Shown one piece after another: positions 1 through 10,890 of a stretch of DNA of 64,000 nucleotides. The stretch lies in contig JAHEWK010000039.1 of assembly GCA_020740775.1 (NCBI GenBank), forward strand, positions 124,001 through 188,000, read 5' to 3'. Within the stretch, counting starts at the first letter, position 1. The number at the start of each line of letters is the position of its first letter. The position numbers and the translations under genes are program-made. A model generated the notes under the pieces. That model was not told the DNA's origin, made no database searches, and was given only the letters and a program-made list of their open reading frames with translations. The DNA comes from Ilyonectria destructans. Its lineage: Eukaryota; Ascomycota; Sordariomycetes; Hypocreales; Nectriaceae.

Positions 1-1295
1 GGACAGCAGCGAGAGAGGCAGAAGCAGGTTGGGCCATACGCGTCGCGGTGAGCAGCTCCGCGCGGAACGGCATAGTAGGTGTTGGCGGAGCAATCCAGAT
101 TCCGTTGTCCATGCGAGGCGGTCCGAAACTCCAGACCTTCTCGTTCACCCTTGGTCTGAGAACAGAACAGAACCCGTACAGCGGAGAACTTGCGGCGATG
201 GAATATGCTTTGAGGCGAGCCTTACCATACTTCAAATATCGCAGCGTCGCACTGATCACGAGCAACAAAGCTGCTGCGCTCTCACTCAAGCAACCCCTTC
301 GGCAATTTGGACAAGAATATATACGCTGTATTTACGATTTGATTGAGGAGCTACGGATGATGGAAACATTGTGAAAGTTCTGTGGCTACCCTCAAGTGCC
401 GAGAACAAGCTTCTCAAGCATGCCAAGGAGGAGGCTCGGAAGGCGACACAGCAAGGAACCATGCCCGAAAAACAGTGCTCTAGCATGCGGTCAACGACAC
501 TCAGAATTGCGCAATCGAAAGTCGACGCTAATAGGACACTGCCGGAAAAAGTTGGAAGACACTCCAAGCGAATAGGCGCAGCACTGCCAGGCAAACACAT
601 GAAACAACTCTATGACTAGCTATCATGGAAGGAAGCGAATGTGCTGGCGCAACTCAGAACGGGCATGGCAAGACTAAACTCGTACCTCTTTCACATCAAA
701 GCGATATCATCGGACCAGTGTGATTGTGGACAAGCGAGAGAGACAGTTGAACACTTCCTCTTCCGATGCCGAAAGTGGACGGCATACCGTACAGAGATGC
801 TTCAATGCACTAGCACCCAGAGGAGCAATGTCTCTTTTTATCTTGGAGGAAAGTCACCATCTGATGACCAAAAATGGACGCCAAACATGAAGGCCGTTCA
901 AGCGACAATCCGATTTGCATTGGCCACAGGCCGCCTCGATGCAAGCTAACTAGGGAGACAGGCCTCTCTCTATCAACCCCCTTACACCCCTACTATTTCA
1001 ACTTCACCCCACCCTCACCCCATGCCAAAATAGCGAACACCGCTTCAGCCGCCGTGGATAGGACACTGAACACTTGAAGAATAGGCTTCAAGCTAGTTCG
1101 CCGTTACTACTAACCCATGGGAACCCGCAGAGCAGAAGGAATACACGACAGGCAAAGGAAATACAAGCAACAAGAGGACTCAATATGGGCTGAAGAAGAC
1201 CATGACACAATTTGGGCAATGTACGTGTATGTTAGTAATTAGTGCCCTTTCGGCTCTAGTGCCGCCGGGCGTAATAAATTGTATTGTATTATTAT
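1..1295 (+). mobile_element. LINE (Tad1-like non-LTR retrotransposon), decayed 3' part
   Basis: The reading frames give a LINE-type RNase H segment (48-374), then, after a frameshift near 371 and a stop near 617, the C-terminal region with a Cys-rich motif of the form CDCGQ...VEHFLFRC (641-949). The same tail (ARLNSFLCKIG, CECGQASETVEHF) occurs in the minus-strand LINE at 38.4-40.2 kb, so the two are one family. The 3' end is a short UTR with GCCGCCGGGCGTAATAA followed by a TTGTA-repeat tail. That matches the GGGCGAAATAAAA ends of the other two LINE fragments in the window. The 5' end lies outside the window. The element is dead: it has a frameshift and at least one in-frame stop. Confidence 0.75.
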
Positions 1296-1344
1296 AGCAG
1301 GATAGCAGAGATGATATCAGGATAGCATATCAGGATAGGCAAGT

Positions 1345-1911
1345 CTGGTCGTCACAGCAAGTGATGGGAGTTGCGAAGAGACAACCTCCAGAGTATTGCT
1401 TTCGTTGGATGAAGCAGCTTGGCGCTGCTGCCGCGTGCTTGAAGGGCTTGGACTGGCCCACTGTGACATTCGTCCTGGGAACATGCTTTCGTGTCAATCT
1501 GGACATGTGAAGCTAGCAGACTTTGACCGTACTCTCAAGATAGGAGAGGACATGTTGTCCGGAACGGAGCCATTCGCAAGATTTCTTGGCGATGAAGGCG
1601 GCCTAGATCGCGGGACGTATGGAAAGGCTGGTTGCCGGACAGAACAGTTCGCCATTGGGTCGGTCTTTTATTCATTGACCCGCGGCTACGACCCGTTCGA
1701 GGACGAATGGTGGGGTCGCGATCACCGTCCCATTCGTATGCAGAAGCTACGGAAGATGGAGTTTCCCCTAACAGGGCACTCGGAATGCGATGATATTATA
1801 TGGAATTGCTGGCATGACCGATACAAGTCCATCACAGAACTCTCTGCCGACATTGCAGCTTTGGATGGAAATGCCTGGAAAGGTCACTTGCGAGGGGGAT
1901 CTTCTTTGTAA
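1345..1911 (+). pseudogene. Protein-kinase-like relic, 5'-truncated
   Basis: An open frame without a convincing ATG carries the C-terminal half of a kinase-like domain: HCDIRPGNML in the position of the catalytic HRDxxxxN loop, then LADFD in place of DFG, then RTEQFAIGSVFYSLTRG as the helix-F region. The Gly-rich loop and the VAIK lysine are absent. HRD to HCD and DFG to DFD changes are typical of the expanded, probably catalytically weak kinase-like genes of Eurotiales. The LINE tail ends just upstream, so the N-lobe was probably lost by insertion or deletion. The frame stops immediately before the ligase-like relic, which suggests that two gene remnants were joined by deletion. Confidence 0.6.
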
Positions 1912-2576
1912 AGCAAGGATGCAGGAGTGCGAGACGATAGCTCGACGCCGCGCGACGTGGGAGATGAGCATGAGCTCGGCATTAGTAGCCTATGGTGGAC
2001 GTCATTCTATATCGGGTGCGTCGAAAATAAGGTCGAGGTCTGCCGCTTTAATGACAAGCCGAGATTTCGCATAATCGATACGATCGACAGACATGGCATC
2101 TCGAAAGGAAATATCACGTATCTCAACCGCCATGGATACTTCACACGAGCACCATTCGCCAAGTCTATGCCCGAGTTCGATGTCTCATTCGAGCCCGCAC
2201 GGAGGCTGCAGCTAGTGGAACTATTCAAGTATCCGTTTATAGTAGAAGTGGTCGGTGCTGGCTTCGACAAGCCTGCGAACGTTGGGTACTTTGCTCTGCG
2301 ATTTCCACGAGTGTTGAAGGTCCATGAGGACGCTCGTTCAGGGATACAACCAGCTTTGGGGAGCTGCAGGAGATGGCCCAAAGATGCCTAGAGGTACTGG
2401 ATGATGGAGAACAGGAAGAGAAAAGCTGGCTTAGGAGATGGCGAGGCTACGAGCCCCTGCCTGACAGATCAAGGACTAGCTCTCCCAGCGACGATGCAGT
2501 TTCTGTCGCAGATATCTGTGAAGGCAGGCAAAGCAACCGACAACAGGAGAAGTTGGGGACGGCTGTTGAGTCCTAG
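1912..2576 (+). pseudogene. ATP-dependent DNA-ligase-like protein, C-terminal relic with frameshift
   Basis: The frame 1927-2391 contains GYFTRAPFAKSMPEFDVSFE and VEVVGAGFDKPANVGYFALR, the C-terminal block of the fungal DNA ligase-domain proteins found in many Aspergillus genomes. After KVHED the expected RSFRDTTSFGELQEMAQ continues only in the next frame (2373-2576). That places a one-base deletion at about 2330. The N-terminal nucleotidyltransferase domain with the KxDG lysine is missing. The gene was probably a ligase/capping-enzyme-fold protein and is now non-functional. The family assignment is from memory of conserved blocks; the frameshift is read directly. Confidence 0.5.
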
Positions 2577-2738
2577 TGCCTTGTTAATATTTCCCTCGGG
2601 GCATCAAAGCGGAAGATAGCTCCAGAGGTTGCCTTGTATAGTAATTCAACCGTCAAGTGAGCAAAGCAGGAGTAAACGAAAGAATACTATCAAAATGGCC
2701 GCCTCTGGCGACATTGACATCATACAGAGGTAGATCCT

Positions 2739-4571
2739 TCATGCTTGCCCTCGTTCCAGATATGCGGGTGGGAGTGGCGGTAGAGGATCTGCTTCCAGCT
2801 GGTCCGGCGACATAGAATAGCCGGATCCGCCGGCATGACTTGAAGCAGCGGAATGCCGACGGAAGAATGAGGAGGCGAAAGACTTTGGCCTCGGCGACAC
2901 CGACCCTGCAGTGCCTGCCCTGACTGGATTCAGTGCCAGTGGGTTCATACGGACAAGTCTTGTGAGAGATTTGCGGAAGGATTGCCGCAGCTTCTGGGTG
3001 GCTAGAGGCTTTGGGAATGTTGCCTGATAGTCCCAGAGTACTCTCTCACTTGGGGGCTCTTCCGAAGGTAAGAGTGAATTCTCCATAGCATCGGGGCCTT
3101 GGGGGTGAAGAGTCCGTGTAGAGACCCGCCATTTCTCTGTCAGATGCTGGACAGAGCTTGAGCGGAGTTTTGGCAATGTTCCTTTTCGCCATTTATAGAA
3201 AAACAGTATCAAAGTCAAGAGGAAAGCAAAGCCGGCTGATTGGTCATTAGTTTGCTCATCCGCTAGTTGGGAAACTCAACACTTACATATCGACCCTACA
3301 GCAATTCCTGCCATTTGGCCTGCCCTATCTGGCATTGCGGCGGTATACTCTGGTTTGGCAGTGTCATTCGGTGTGGCAAGTCCAACAGCGGGTTGGAAAG
3401 TGGTGCTGGAAGTAGCAGTAGAACTGGTAGCCGTACCAATTATAGGCACCTCTGTCGTCATCTGCGATTGCAACAAGCCTTCAGATACCGTCCAGGATGG
3501 GCTGACTGAGACTGAGGACATGGTGGTCTGGAGAACAGGGAGAGTACTGGCACTGATATCAACCGAGTTGGAAGGAGCCAGCAGGGGTTTGTCAGGAACA
3601 AGGGTACTAAGCCCGGGGATTGTGGCGATCGTCGTCTGTCCGTGTGTAGCCTGTGTTGTTTCTGCCGATGCCAGTGGAGGCAAGGTCGTAGTACTTGTCG
3701 AGGATGTGTTCTCTGGAGGCAGGACAACAAGAGAAGACGTTGCCTCTGGGGGAGGAAGAGCGATGGACGTGGTAGCAGTAGACATTGATGAAGTGGATGT
3801 AGGGCTGGTTGTACTTGATGTGGTTGTTGTGCTGGAGTGTGAAGTGGTGCTGGTAACAATCTCCTTCGGTGGAAGATCACTCGACTTCGTCTCTGGTGGA
3901 AGGGCTGGAGTACTTAGAGGTGGTGACGCTTCTGTGCTGATCGCCGTGCCGGGAGGGCCGTGAGGCTCGGGGGGCCCTTTTTGGTTTCCTTCTGGTCCCG
4001 GTGGCCCATTCTTATTACCTCCCGGTCCTCGGCCATTGCCGTTTCCCTTCCCGTTCCCGTTCCCGTTTTCGTCCTCATTTTCATCATCATCTCCCTCTTC
4101 GTCGTCGTCCGGTTCCTCCTGACGAGGTTTATGGAACCTGGGTCCTGGCAGTCGCATTGCTCTTCTATAACACTGGTCAGTCTCCCCCAGACGATGGTCT
4201 CATCCTCAAGCATGATTGGATATACTTACAAGACAATCTCGACCAAGATTGGCATTCACGATGTCGGGAAGCGAACAGTCCGGCAATTGGTAAGATTTGA
4301 ACAAAACGAGGAATCCCGCAGGGAAACTGCAGTAGTGGCAGATATAACATCGTTTGAGGGTTCTATGCCAAGCACTCCAATCACATAAGGCTAGTGTCTT
4401 GTCGCAATAGGATTTGGGCCGTGCCCAAACACCCAGCTGGCAATTGTACACTCGTTTCTCAGATATCCAATGAGCGTGTGTCTGTGTCATGATATTTGGC
4501 GGGAGTGGCGCGGAAAGGAAAAAGGTGAGACTGGTGGGGCGTTTTAAATCTAGGTGGCTGTGACCTGCCAC
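2739..4571 (-). CDS. Single-pass membrane protein with mucin-like stalk
   Basis: Three exons fit: 4571 (start uncertain) to 4230, 4172-3287, and 3235-2739. The introns are 4173-4229 (57 nt) and 3236-3286 (51 nt), both with GTAAGT donors and CTGAC/CTAATGAC branch points. Exon 1 encodes a Cys-rich segment. Exon 2 has an acidic DDDE stretch, Gly/Asn repeats (GNGNGKGNGN) and a long Ser/Thr/Pro-rich stalk suited to O-glycosylation. The second intron falls inside the transmembrane helix, which reads AGIAVGS joined to ISGFAFLLTLILFFY followed by KWRKG. The cytoplasmic tail of about 150 residues is Ser/Pro-rich. This layout resembles WSC/Mid2-type wall sensors, but I recognise no named domain. The 5' end needs transcript evidence because no clear signal peptide is seen. 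Confidence 0.7.
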
Positions 4572-4718
4572 AACGGCGACTGAAACTGGGAAGAACCATC
4601 CGAAATCATCGCGAAGGCCGCGATGTCACGACGGAGCACCCGTACTCCGCAGCTAGTCTACTAAGCACTACTACCGGCTCGACCTCCCGCCACTGCCTCT
4701 TCGCCGATTGCCATCTCG

Positions 4719-5320
4719 TTGACTCGCGCCCGGTTTATCCGACCGAGATACACTCTGCAGACTCAAAGGTCCCCGGCGTTTGTGTTGCACGACCAAAGCA
4801 CACGGAGGCGGTCCCTCCCCGCTCAGCCTGCGAGCACGGCCGTCACTAGAACGAACTTGGAGGCCTCGTGGTATATGTCAATGCGTCGACGTTCTATGGT
4901 TCAAACGCCTGGCGTGGCTACACGTCCCCACCAGACCAGCAACTCAGTCTGGCCGAGTCGAGCCTTCGGAACGGCCACCCGCCGGCCCTCGGCCGAACCA
5001 GACACAAGTCACTTGAACTGGATGAAGTGAGACACTTGTCCATTGCCCCAGGGGAGTTCGGTTCGCAGCCTCCCGAGCGAGTTATGACACCCCGCGAGGC
5101 CGACTACAACTACCTGGGCGGCATAAAGTTTGGGTCTTTGCAGATCACAAATGGGGCACCGGGTCAGAGTCCGGGACCCGAAAATGGCAACGAGACAGAA
5201 AGTCAACTGGGAGTGCGTCAATGGCTTCGCCAACCAGGCGGCAAAGACGAGAACGAAGTCTGCCCAAAGTTTCTGCGACCAATCCAGCCGGCCAACTGCA
5301 GAGAGCTGATGTCATTCTGA
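4719..5320 (+). pseudogene. Hypothetical protein, probably frameshifted
   Basis: Frame 4719-5030 carries SMRRRSMVQTPGVATR. Frame 4868-5320 carries RVMTPREADYNYLGGIKFGS and LQITNGAPGQSPGPE. As I recall, a widespread uncharacterised Pezizomycotina family contains both kinds of block in one protein (RRRSLLTPGVATR, then LTP.D..YLG..K.GSLRITNG). Finding them in different frames suggests a frameshift around 4930-5020, although an unrecognised intron could also join them. No function is known. The gene lies upstream of, and in the same direction as, the SCOC gene. Confidence 0.35.
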
Positions 5321-5577
5321 CCCCAAAATTTACCAACTATGACGGCACTTCCAAATCGGTGAAGAGGGGTATGATGACCCTCATCGTTGTCAAATTGCGA
5401 GGCCGGCAGGGCCGCCTGTACGCGACCGCGTCACTCCCCCCAGGTTGTCTCTTCTCAGTCCTGCTTCCGCGAGGCTCATGAAATATGAAGCTCATTTAGC
5501 GGTTGTATTTTCGAGCCACACACGATCATACGAGTTTCCTTCCGCAGAATCGGTCTCAGCTATCCTATATATTTAAC

Positions 5578-6054
5578 ATGTCAAAGATGGACGGGCAGCA
5601 TATCCTTCCGAGCTTTGGGCCCTACGATCCACATCCAGCCATGATCGGGTCAGTTGGGTGGCGAGGGCGCCAGCCACATTCGTCCATTCGTGCTCCTAGC
5701 CAAGACACCAGCGAGCCTGTCGAGACAACAATTGAACCGGATGACTTGCGGGCCATGAGCCCGCCGATGACAAGCGAGGAAGTTGAAGCGTTGGAACGTG
5801 AAATGCATACTGAACTGAGCCGGTTAGTGGAGACTGTGGGATCTGCCGTGAACGTTAGATGTATCCGAGGGTGGCCTTTTTGGGAAGTGCTCACTGACGT
5901 TTGTTCCTGCGAATCTAGGCATGCAAAGGCGTTGCAGGACTCGCTACTCCTCATCTTTAACCTCGTCGAGGCAATTAAGGAGGGACATGAGAAGCTAGAC
6001 AGTAACAACAAGGTGCTGCAGAAGTATATTGGAGATTTGACTAGCATGCGCTAG
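5578..6054 (+). CDS. SCOC/DUF2205 short coiled-coil protein
   Basis: The ATG at 5578 begins MSKMDGQH. The C-terminus carries the diagnostic coiled-coil block LLLIFNLVEAIKEGHEKLDS NNKVLQKYIGDL, split here only for length. SCOC-family proteins are small Golgi/autophagy-linked coiled-coil proteins that bind Arl-type GTPases. A 96-nt intron (5824-5919, donor GTTAGT, acceptor TCTAG) would remove a non-helical stretch and join ELSR to HAKALQD in frame. Reading through it also keeps the frame open, so splicing is uncertain. A TATATATTTAA stretch just upstream of the ATG could be part of the leader or promoter. Confidence 0.75.
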   Translation: MSKMDGQHILPSFGPYDPHPAMIGSVGWRGRQPHSSIRAPSQDTSEPVETTIEPDDLRAMSPPMTSEEVEALEREMHTELSRLVETVGSAVNVRCIRGWPFWEVLTDVCSCESRHAKALQDSLLLIFNLVEAIKEGHEKLDSNNKVLQKYIGDLTSMR

Positions 6055-7295
6055 AACATGGCCTCGGGCAGCCACGAGAAGTACTGAACCTTTCGTGGGA
6101 CAACAGCTGGAACCCGGCTTTGCACTTGGTTCCAGCAACTGGAACAAAATGTTTGGCCATTGGATTTCTGTTGGTGCGTTTTGCGGTCTCCAAACGTTCT
6201 GGGGTCCGGCCACGAGCCAGCGCACATATTACATTCAACTCTAGAACAGGCTGTTCTATCCCTGCTACCTCTAGAACTAGCTAGTCCCTGCTGCCTTCAG
6301 AAATGGATGCGCATGATCACATGGCTTAATTCGCAGTCTTCATCTAAGGAACGAGCACGTCTTCTAGACCGAGAACACCCAGGGAGAATATCGCCTAACC
6401 GTTCAACGATTCTATGACCCAGGGACCTGGATCTTGGTCGTCGCTCGTCGTCGCTCGTCGTCGCTATAATGGCATTTATCATCTGAAAGATGTGGAGAAG
6501 ATTCATATCGCCTCCGATGGCGTCGCGTCAAAATGAGGTCGGGCATAATGAAGAATTTCCGCAGCAAAATGTTTCGAATACTACGGAAATTTGAAGATTT
6601 AGTGAAATATTTTGGCTTGGTATTTCTTAAATAGGCTGCTCCTGGCTCTACAGCTAAATGTTCCCCTGGAGCAACTAGCGACGTCACGCCGACATACTAT
6701 CGCCATGTCCTTTCGACCTAGGCTGGAGCCGATGACATCACGCCAATTCACCAATCTTTTCCTGATTACGCAGATGCGACGTTGGCTTATAATTTAGTGG
6801 GCGTATTTTCAAGATTTCAGAAAGAGTATGGGCACCAACCAGCATGTGAAGTTGCCCGCATTCTTTGGTCATTACATGCATGTTCCAACGTAACGGTTCG
6901 CTTGGTCTGAAATTCAGAGTCGATTGCGTGGTACGTATCTGTCCCCCCAGTGTAGCACAGCACTACCGCCCATACATGGTACCATGAGGTGGGCATACCG
7001 TCGGCCAACCAGTCCCGGCTTCGTCGACGACAGCATCGCCGCCTGCAAAGCCATTGGGCGTCAAGAACGACTTCGAGTTCTATCCGCCGACGATGTGCGG
7101 ACCCGTTGGAACTAGGCCTTTGCTACGGCCGGATCCTCTATGACCGGAGCGTGGGCGTTGCTGAGGCGGACAAAACGGTAAACGCTGGGGGCCGTGTGCA
7201 GGCGACTATCAAGGCAGAGTGCACGTCGCGCTGTATGCAAGATACGTTTTGGCCGGTGCTGTTTGTTGTTCGTTCAACCACGCATCCTCACCACC
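6055..7295. other. Intergenic region
   Basis: I see no convincing gene. The region holds a short GCTCGTCGTC-type repeat at about 6435-6465 and scattered AT-rich stretches. It presumably contains the 3' end of the SCOC gene and the promoter of the C2H2 gene. Confidence 0.5.
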
Positions 7296-8553
7296 ATGTC
7301 CAATCCCTCTTCGTCTGATGCAGCCGTCGGCACTGCGCCCTCCACCGCCGACCACTCTGGTGAGCAATCCTGCCGTCCCTAGCTCGCCCCTCATATTCGG
7401 CTTGACCCGCTCCGCCCATGTACTAACCTTTGCAGCATCCGTCAACACGAAGACGCCCGCCAATTTCTCTCCTCCCAAGACTGACAAGCCTTGCCCGTAC
7501 GTTTGCGGCACCTGCCAGCGCTCCTTCGCCCGATTGGAACATCTCAAGCGACACAAGCTCACGCACACCAAGGAGAAACCCTTTGAGTGTCCTGTATGCA
7601 AACGACGCTTCGCCCGCGGCGATCTCCTGCTGCGTCACCAGCAGAAGCTGCACCAGACGTCAACCCTGCCGTCCGGCCCCCGCAGTCGTCGCAAGTCTGC
7701 CAGCAGCGTCGAAGGACCTAAAATAGCTGCATCCAATGTGTCGGCTACTTCCATGAGGCCACGGGCAAACACCATCAGCCATATCGACGGCAGCCCGATG
7801 CAGATGATTGCTGCTGTGACGAATGCCTCGGTCGCACGAGGTATCCTCCCGTCCCAGAGCCATAGCCGATTCCCGAGTCTGGCCGGTTTGCCCATCCACA
7901 ACTTGGACCTTGGCATTGGTAGCATGTCACCGGCCATGGGACAACGAGGGGTGCAGCACGAGCTGCCCAAGCCGGAGACGAGCACCTTGAACGGCCTCAA
8001 CTTCGGCCCCGGCCTGTGGACAGCGCTGCCGATGGCTGCCTTCAACGCCAAATTCCAGTTTGAGGGCCTCCTCTTCGGGTCGGGCTCGACAACAAACCCC
8101 AATGCTCTCCATTACAATGATTCGCCGCAATACATGGCCTTGGAGCAGGCCTCGCCATTTGCGCCGTCCATGAATGGGGTGCCCTCAAGCCAAACCCTCG
8201 ATGAATGGTTGACTGGTCTCGAGCATCAGATGTCCTTTCACACGAGCCAAAACGTAGTGGAATCTAGTCCGTCCGCCATCAGCACGACGAACCCGAGCGG
8301 GATAAGTGATGCTATGTTGCATGGTCCCGCGCCGGCCGGGAATAGTATCATGCAGCAACACTCGGTGATGGGCACTCCACAGGTGCCGAACCTGTTTGCG
8401 ACGGATCTAGATGGTTCGGTCATCCCGGATCACTTGAATGGGGTCCCTTTGCCACCTCAGCCAACTTCTCAAAAGATCAATGATCACTTCTCTACACCTC
8501 CATCTTCGCTGAGATCATTGAGGTCGTCCGTCGTATCGGGACTGAGCACATAG
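7296..8553 (+). CDS. C2H2 zinc-finger transcription factor (AmdX/Adr1-like)
   Basis: Exons 7296-7359 and 7436-8553 are joined across a 76-nt intron with GTGAGC donor, TACTAAC branch and TTTGCAG acceptor. The product starts MSNPSSSDA. It has two adjacent fingers at about residues 42-98: YVCGTCQRSFARLEHLKRHK..H and FECPVCKRRFARGDLLLRHQ..LH. The finger pair with the TKEKPFECP linker and RRDLLLRHQQKLH-like end is typical of Adr1/AmdX-type carbon or nitrogen regulators. The rest is Ser/Pro/Asn-rich. Relatives usually extend several hundred residues further with a fungal MHR-like region, which is missing here. The gene may be C-terminally truncated or belong to a short subfamily. Confidence 0.8.
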
Positions 8554-9363
8554 AATAATAACCAGACCCTTGGCTTCAACGCGGAGTGCCGGGTTGATTC
8601 AGCATTATTTTTGGAGGCCTCTGATTTTACACCCCCTGGGTTTGGATGGTACCTATTGGGCCTACACGATTGGGTTGGCGCTCCATAATAAATGTGCTGC
8701 TACTAAACATTTCAAGCCAAATCACTATGCTCGCCACATACCCTCATTTGAACGGGGCACAGAGACATTGCCTCGGAGGATATCATTCCTCACAGAAAAC
8801 ATCAATCTGCTCTGGCGATCTGCGGAAGACGCGAAGCGCGATGCGAGGCAGTGGGCTGCCACAGGCGGCTGAAAGAAGGAGTGGGCCAGCATTATTATCC
8901 GTTGGTACGGTTGACTGTGTTGACTGTAGGGCTCACTGTCCCAAAACCCCATTTTCCAAAAATTTCATCATTAGAGCCACCCTAGCGTATCTTCTTCATA
9001 AGCCCGAAACCCCCAAATACATGAATATTCAATTAAAGCGAGAGGGATATTCCATATACAAGGTGTTGGATTGTGACCCTGTATTACGAAACCTCTGATA
9101 GATCGATATCCTGACCTTAGTCAGAAGGGGGGGTGAGATGACATAAAACCCCTCTCGAGAAAAGAGGGGGCCGGAGGCATCCTAGATCAAGACAATCACC
9201 AGATTCAGGATCCACACCCTATTGAGCATTAATCCCTGGATCGAATGTGCCGTACGCTATCAAACACAAGGTCATACAACAATTTTTCCCCCAGTTCACG
9301 TCATCTTTTCCCTGTCACATTCTCCATCAATACATATCAGCAAAAACACCAACTGTATTACAC
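8554..9363. other. Intergenic region with a hairpin
   Basis: No gene is supported. A GC-rich hairpin (CCCCTCTCGAGAAAAGAGGG) lies near 9150-9171. Confidence 0.4.
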
Positions 9364-10777
9364 ATGTCACCTCCAATTAACTCAACTGCCAAGCAGCCAT
9401 CAAATAAGGCTGCACTCACATCATGGGCTCTTACAAAAGCCCAATTAATACGGCCTGCAAAGGTGATAAGATGTCAAGAGCAGGCAACAGAGAGCCGTCT
9501 GTTACAGCTGAATACACGAGCTAGACAAGGGCGGTCTGCATCAACTGGCCTTGACTTAACCCGTACACAAAATATTGATGCACTACTCATCTATATTTAT
9601 GGGACTTCACGCACACCTTCCTGTATGCAATGTGCGAGAGGAAATAGCATTTTTGAAGGGTGTATCACTAAGAGTGATATTGCTGCTGGCATACTTGGGC
9701 ATTGTAGAGGGAGCTCTACCCACTCTACCCGGTAGGGTAGAGGAGGTGTCTCCTCTACTCTACCCAGATAGAGTAGAGTAGAGGTGGGTAGAGCTACCCA
9801 CTCTACCCACTCCTAATTGGTCAATTAGACCTTATCATGTGATAAATTGCAAAGTTTGTTGTGGGTTCCTGATCAGGAACCCACATTTGTGGATACTGAA
9901 ATCCTTAAGCATACGTCTAATTTTATTGATTCTAGTCAATATATGTTGTTTTTATACTCATCCTTTATTATATAGATCTCTAATCATGTCTTTCTTATAG
10001 GATTTATTATCTACAACGCCTTCTACGCCGAACCTCTCCTTACCGACGCCTAGTATTGCTCCTAGTGCTCCTCTGAGTATTGCCTCGATTCCCGCCGAGA
10101 AACCTTCAACCTGGAACTTTTTCTCGATATGCCAGAGGTCTGGAGCCTGAATTCAAGTCAAAGGAGAGATCTGATCAAAGTGGGAAGTCCTCAAATAAAC
10201 GTCTACATTACTGTATCGCCTGTTGGGATCTGAAGAAGAGTTGGAGGTCAATATACACATCAGGAGCCCGGGATCGCCTTCGTCTCAGTCATCTATCTCT
10301 ATAAAAGAGATGGCTGGATGTGGAAGACCGGTAAAACCTCTTCCAAGCCTAAACTAGCGCCTATCCTCTACCTGCTAGTCTACCCAGTACTCTACCAAGC
10401 ACTCTACCCAGCACTCTACCCACTCTACCAGGGTAGAGTAGAGGAGACCACTCCTCTACCTGGGTAGGGTAGAGAAGTGGGTAGAGCTCCCTCTACTCTA
10501 CAATGCCCAAGTATGGCTGCTGGTGTATGTGCGAACTGCATATATTCATCGAGAGGAATTCGATGTTCATATCATGGTAAGCTATTGAACCTTTCTTTAT
10601 ATAACAAATACTAATCAGAATATATTAGATCGGCCAAAAGAAACACAATTATCTCAGTCCATAATAGAGAAAATCGTGAAGGAGTCTACACCTAATCAAC
10701 TACGTGCATTTAGAGCAGATCTAATTGAAAGAGCTAAGGTCCAAGAGGAACTTAGCTCCACACAGCCCGAAGAGTAA
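9364..10777 (+). pseudogene. DUF3716-type Cys-motif protein split by a transposon
   Basis: The ATG at 9364 opens MSPPINSTAKQ. The frame reaches CMQCARGNSIFEGC and SDIAAG at 9689, where the 826-bp element begins. Directly after the second copy of the 8-bp target duplication the frame resumes as VCANCIYSSRGIRCSYH. A 52-nt intron (10577-10628) then leads to a helical C-terminus ending at 10777. The C-x2-C ... C ... C-x2-C ... C spacing is that of DUF3716, a short putative zinc-binding motif of unknown function common in Pezizomycotina. Removing the element and one TSD copy restores an open frame, so the insertion is the only visible defect. Confidence 0.7.
9690..10515. mobile_element. 826-bp non-autonomous hAT-type element, copy A
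   Basis: The ends are inverted: CATACTTGGGCATTGTAGAG on the left and CTCTACAATGCCCAAGTATG on the right, followed inward by CTACCC/GGGTAG-rich inverted repeats of about 100 bp. It is flanked by the 8-bp direct repeat GCTGCTGG (9682-9689 and 10516-10523), the duplication length of hAT transposases. The interior has no gene-sized ORF. Copy B at 32436-33261 has the same length and I see no differences, so both moved very recently. An autonomous partner is not visible in the window. Confidence 0.9.
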
Positions 10778-10890
10778 CTAGTCTAGGGTTACGGGTGATA
10801 AGTCATTAGTGCTAATATTCTCTTTATTTAAAGTGAAAAGTTTTGCATACGCAAATAATCCAACTTAATCCTTCTTTATTATTCTCTACT

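Noticed and set aside
3355..3963. Long plus-strand ORF (202 codons)
   Set aside because: It is antisense to the Ser/Thr-rich stalk of the membrane protein; low-complexity repeats keep the opposite strand open. The minus-strand reading has introns and a transmembrane helix.
8646..9098. 150-codon plus-strand ORF after the C2H2 gene
   Set aside because: The start codon is non-ATG or weak, the composition is irregular, and there is no family resemblance. I considered it as the missing C-terminus of the regulator but saw no MHR-like blocks.
10080..10304. 75-codon ORF, repeated exactly at 32826-33050
   Set aside because: It starts with TTG, lies inside the 826-bp non-autonomous elements and is repeated only because the element is. 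No domain is visible.
10778..10890. Possible terminal inverted repeat for transposon copy 1 pairing with 13860-13950 or with GATAAGCGAGCG at 13955
   Set aside because: No match longer than a few bases was found. The GATAAGCGAGCG ends belong to a separate MITE. Boundaries of copies 1 and 2 are left open.
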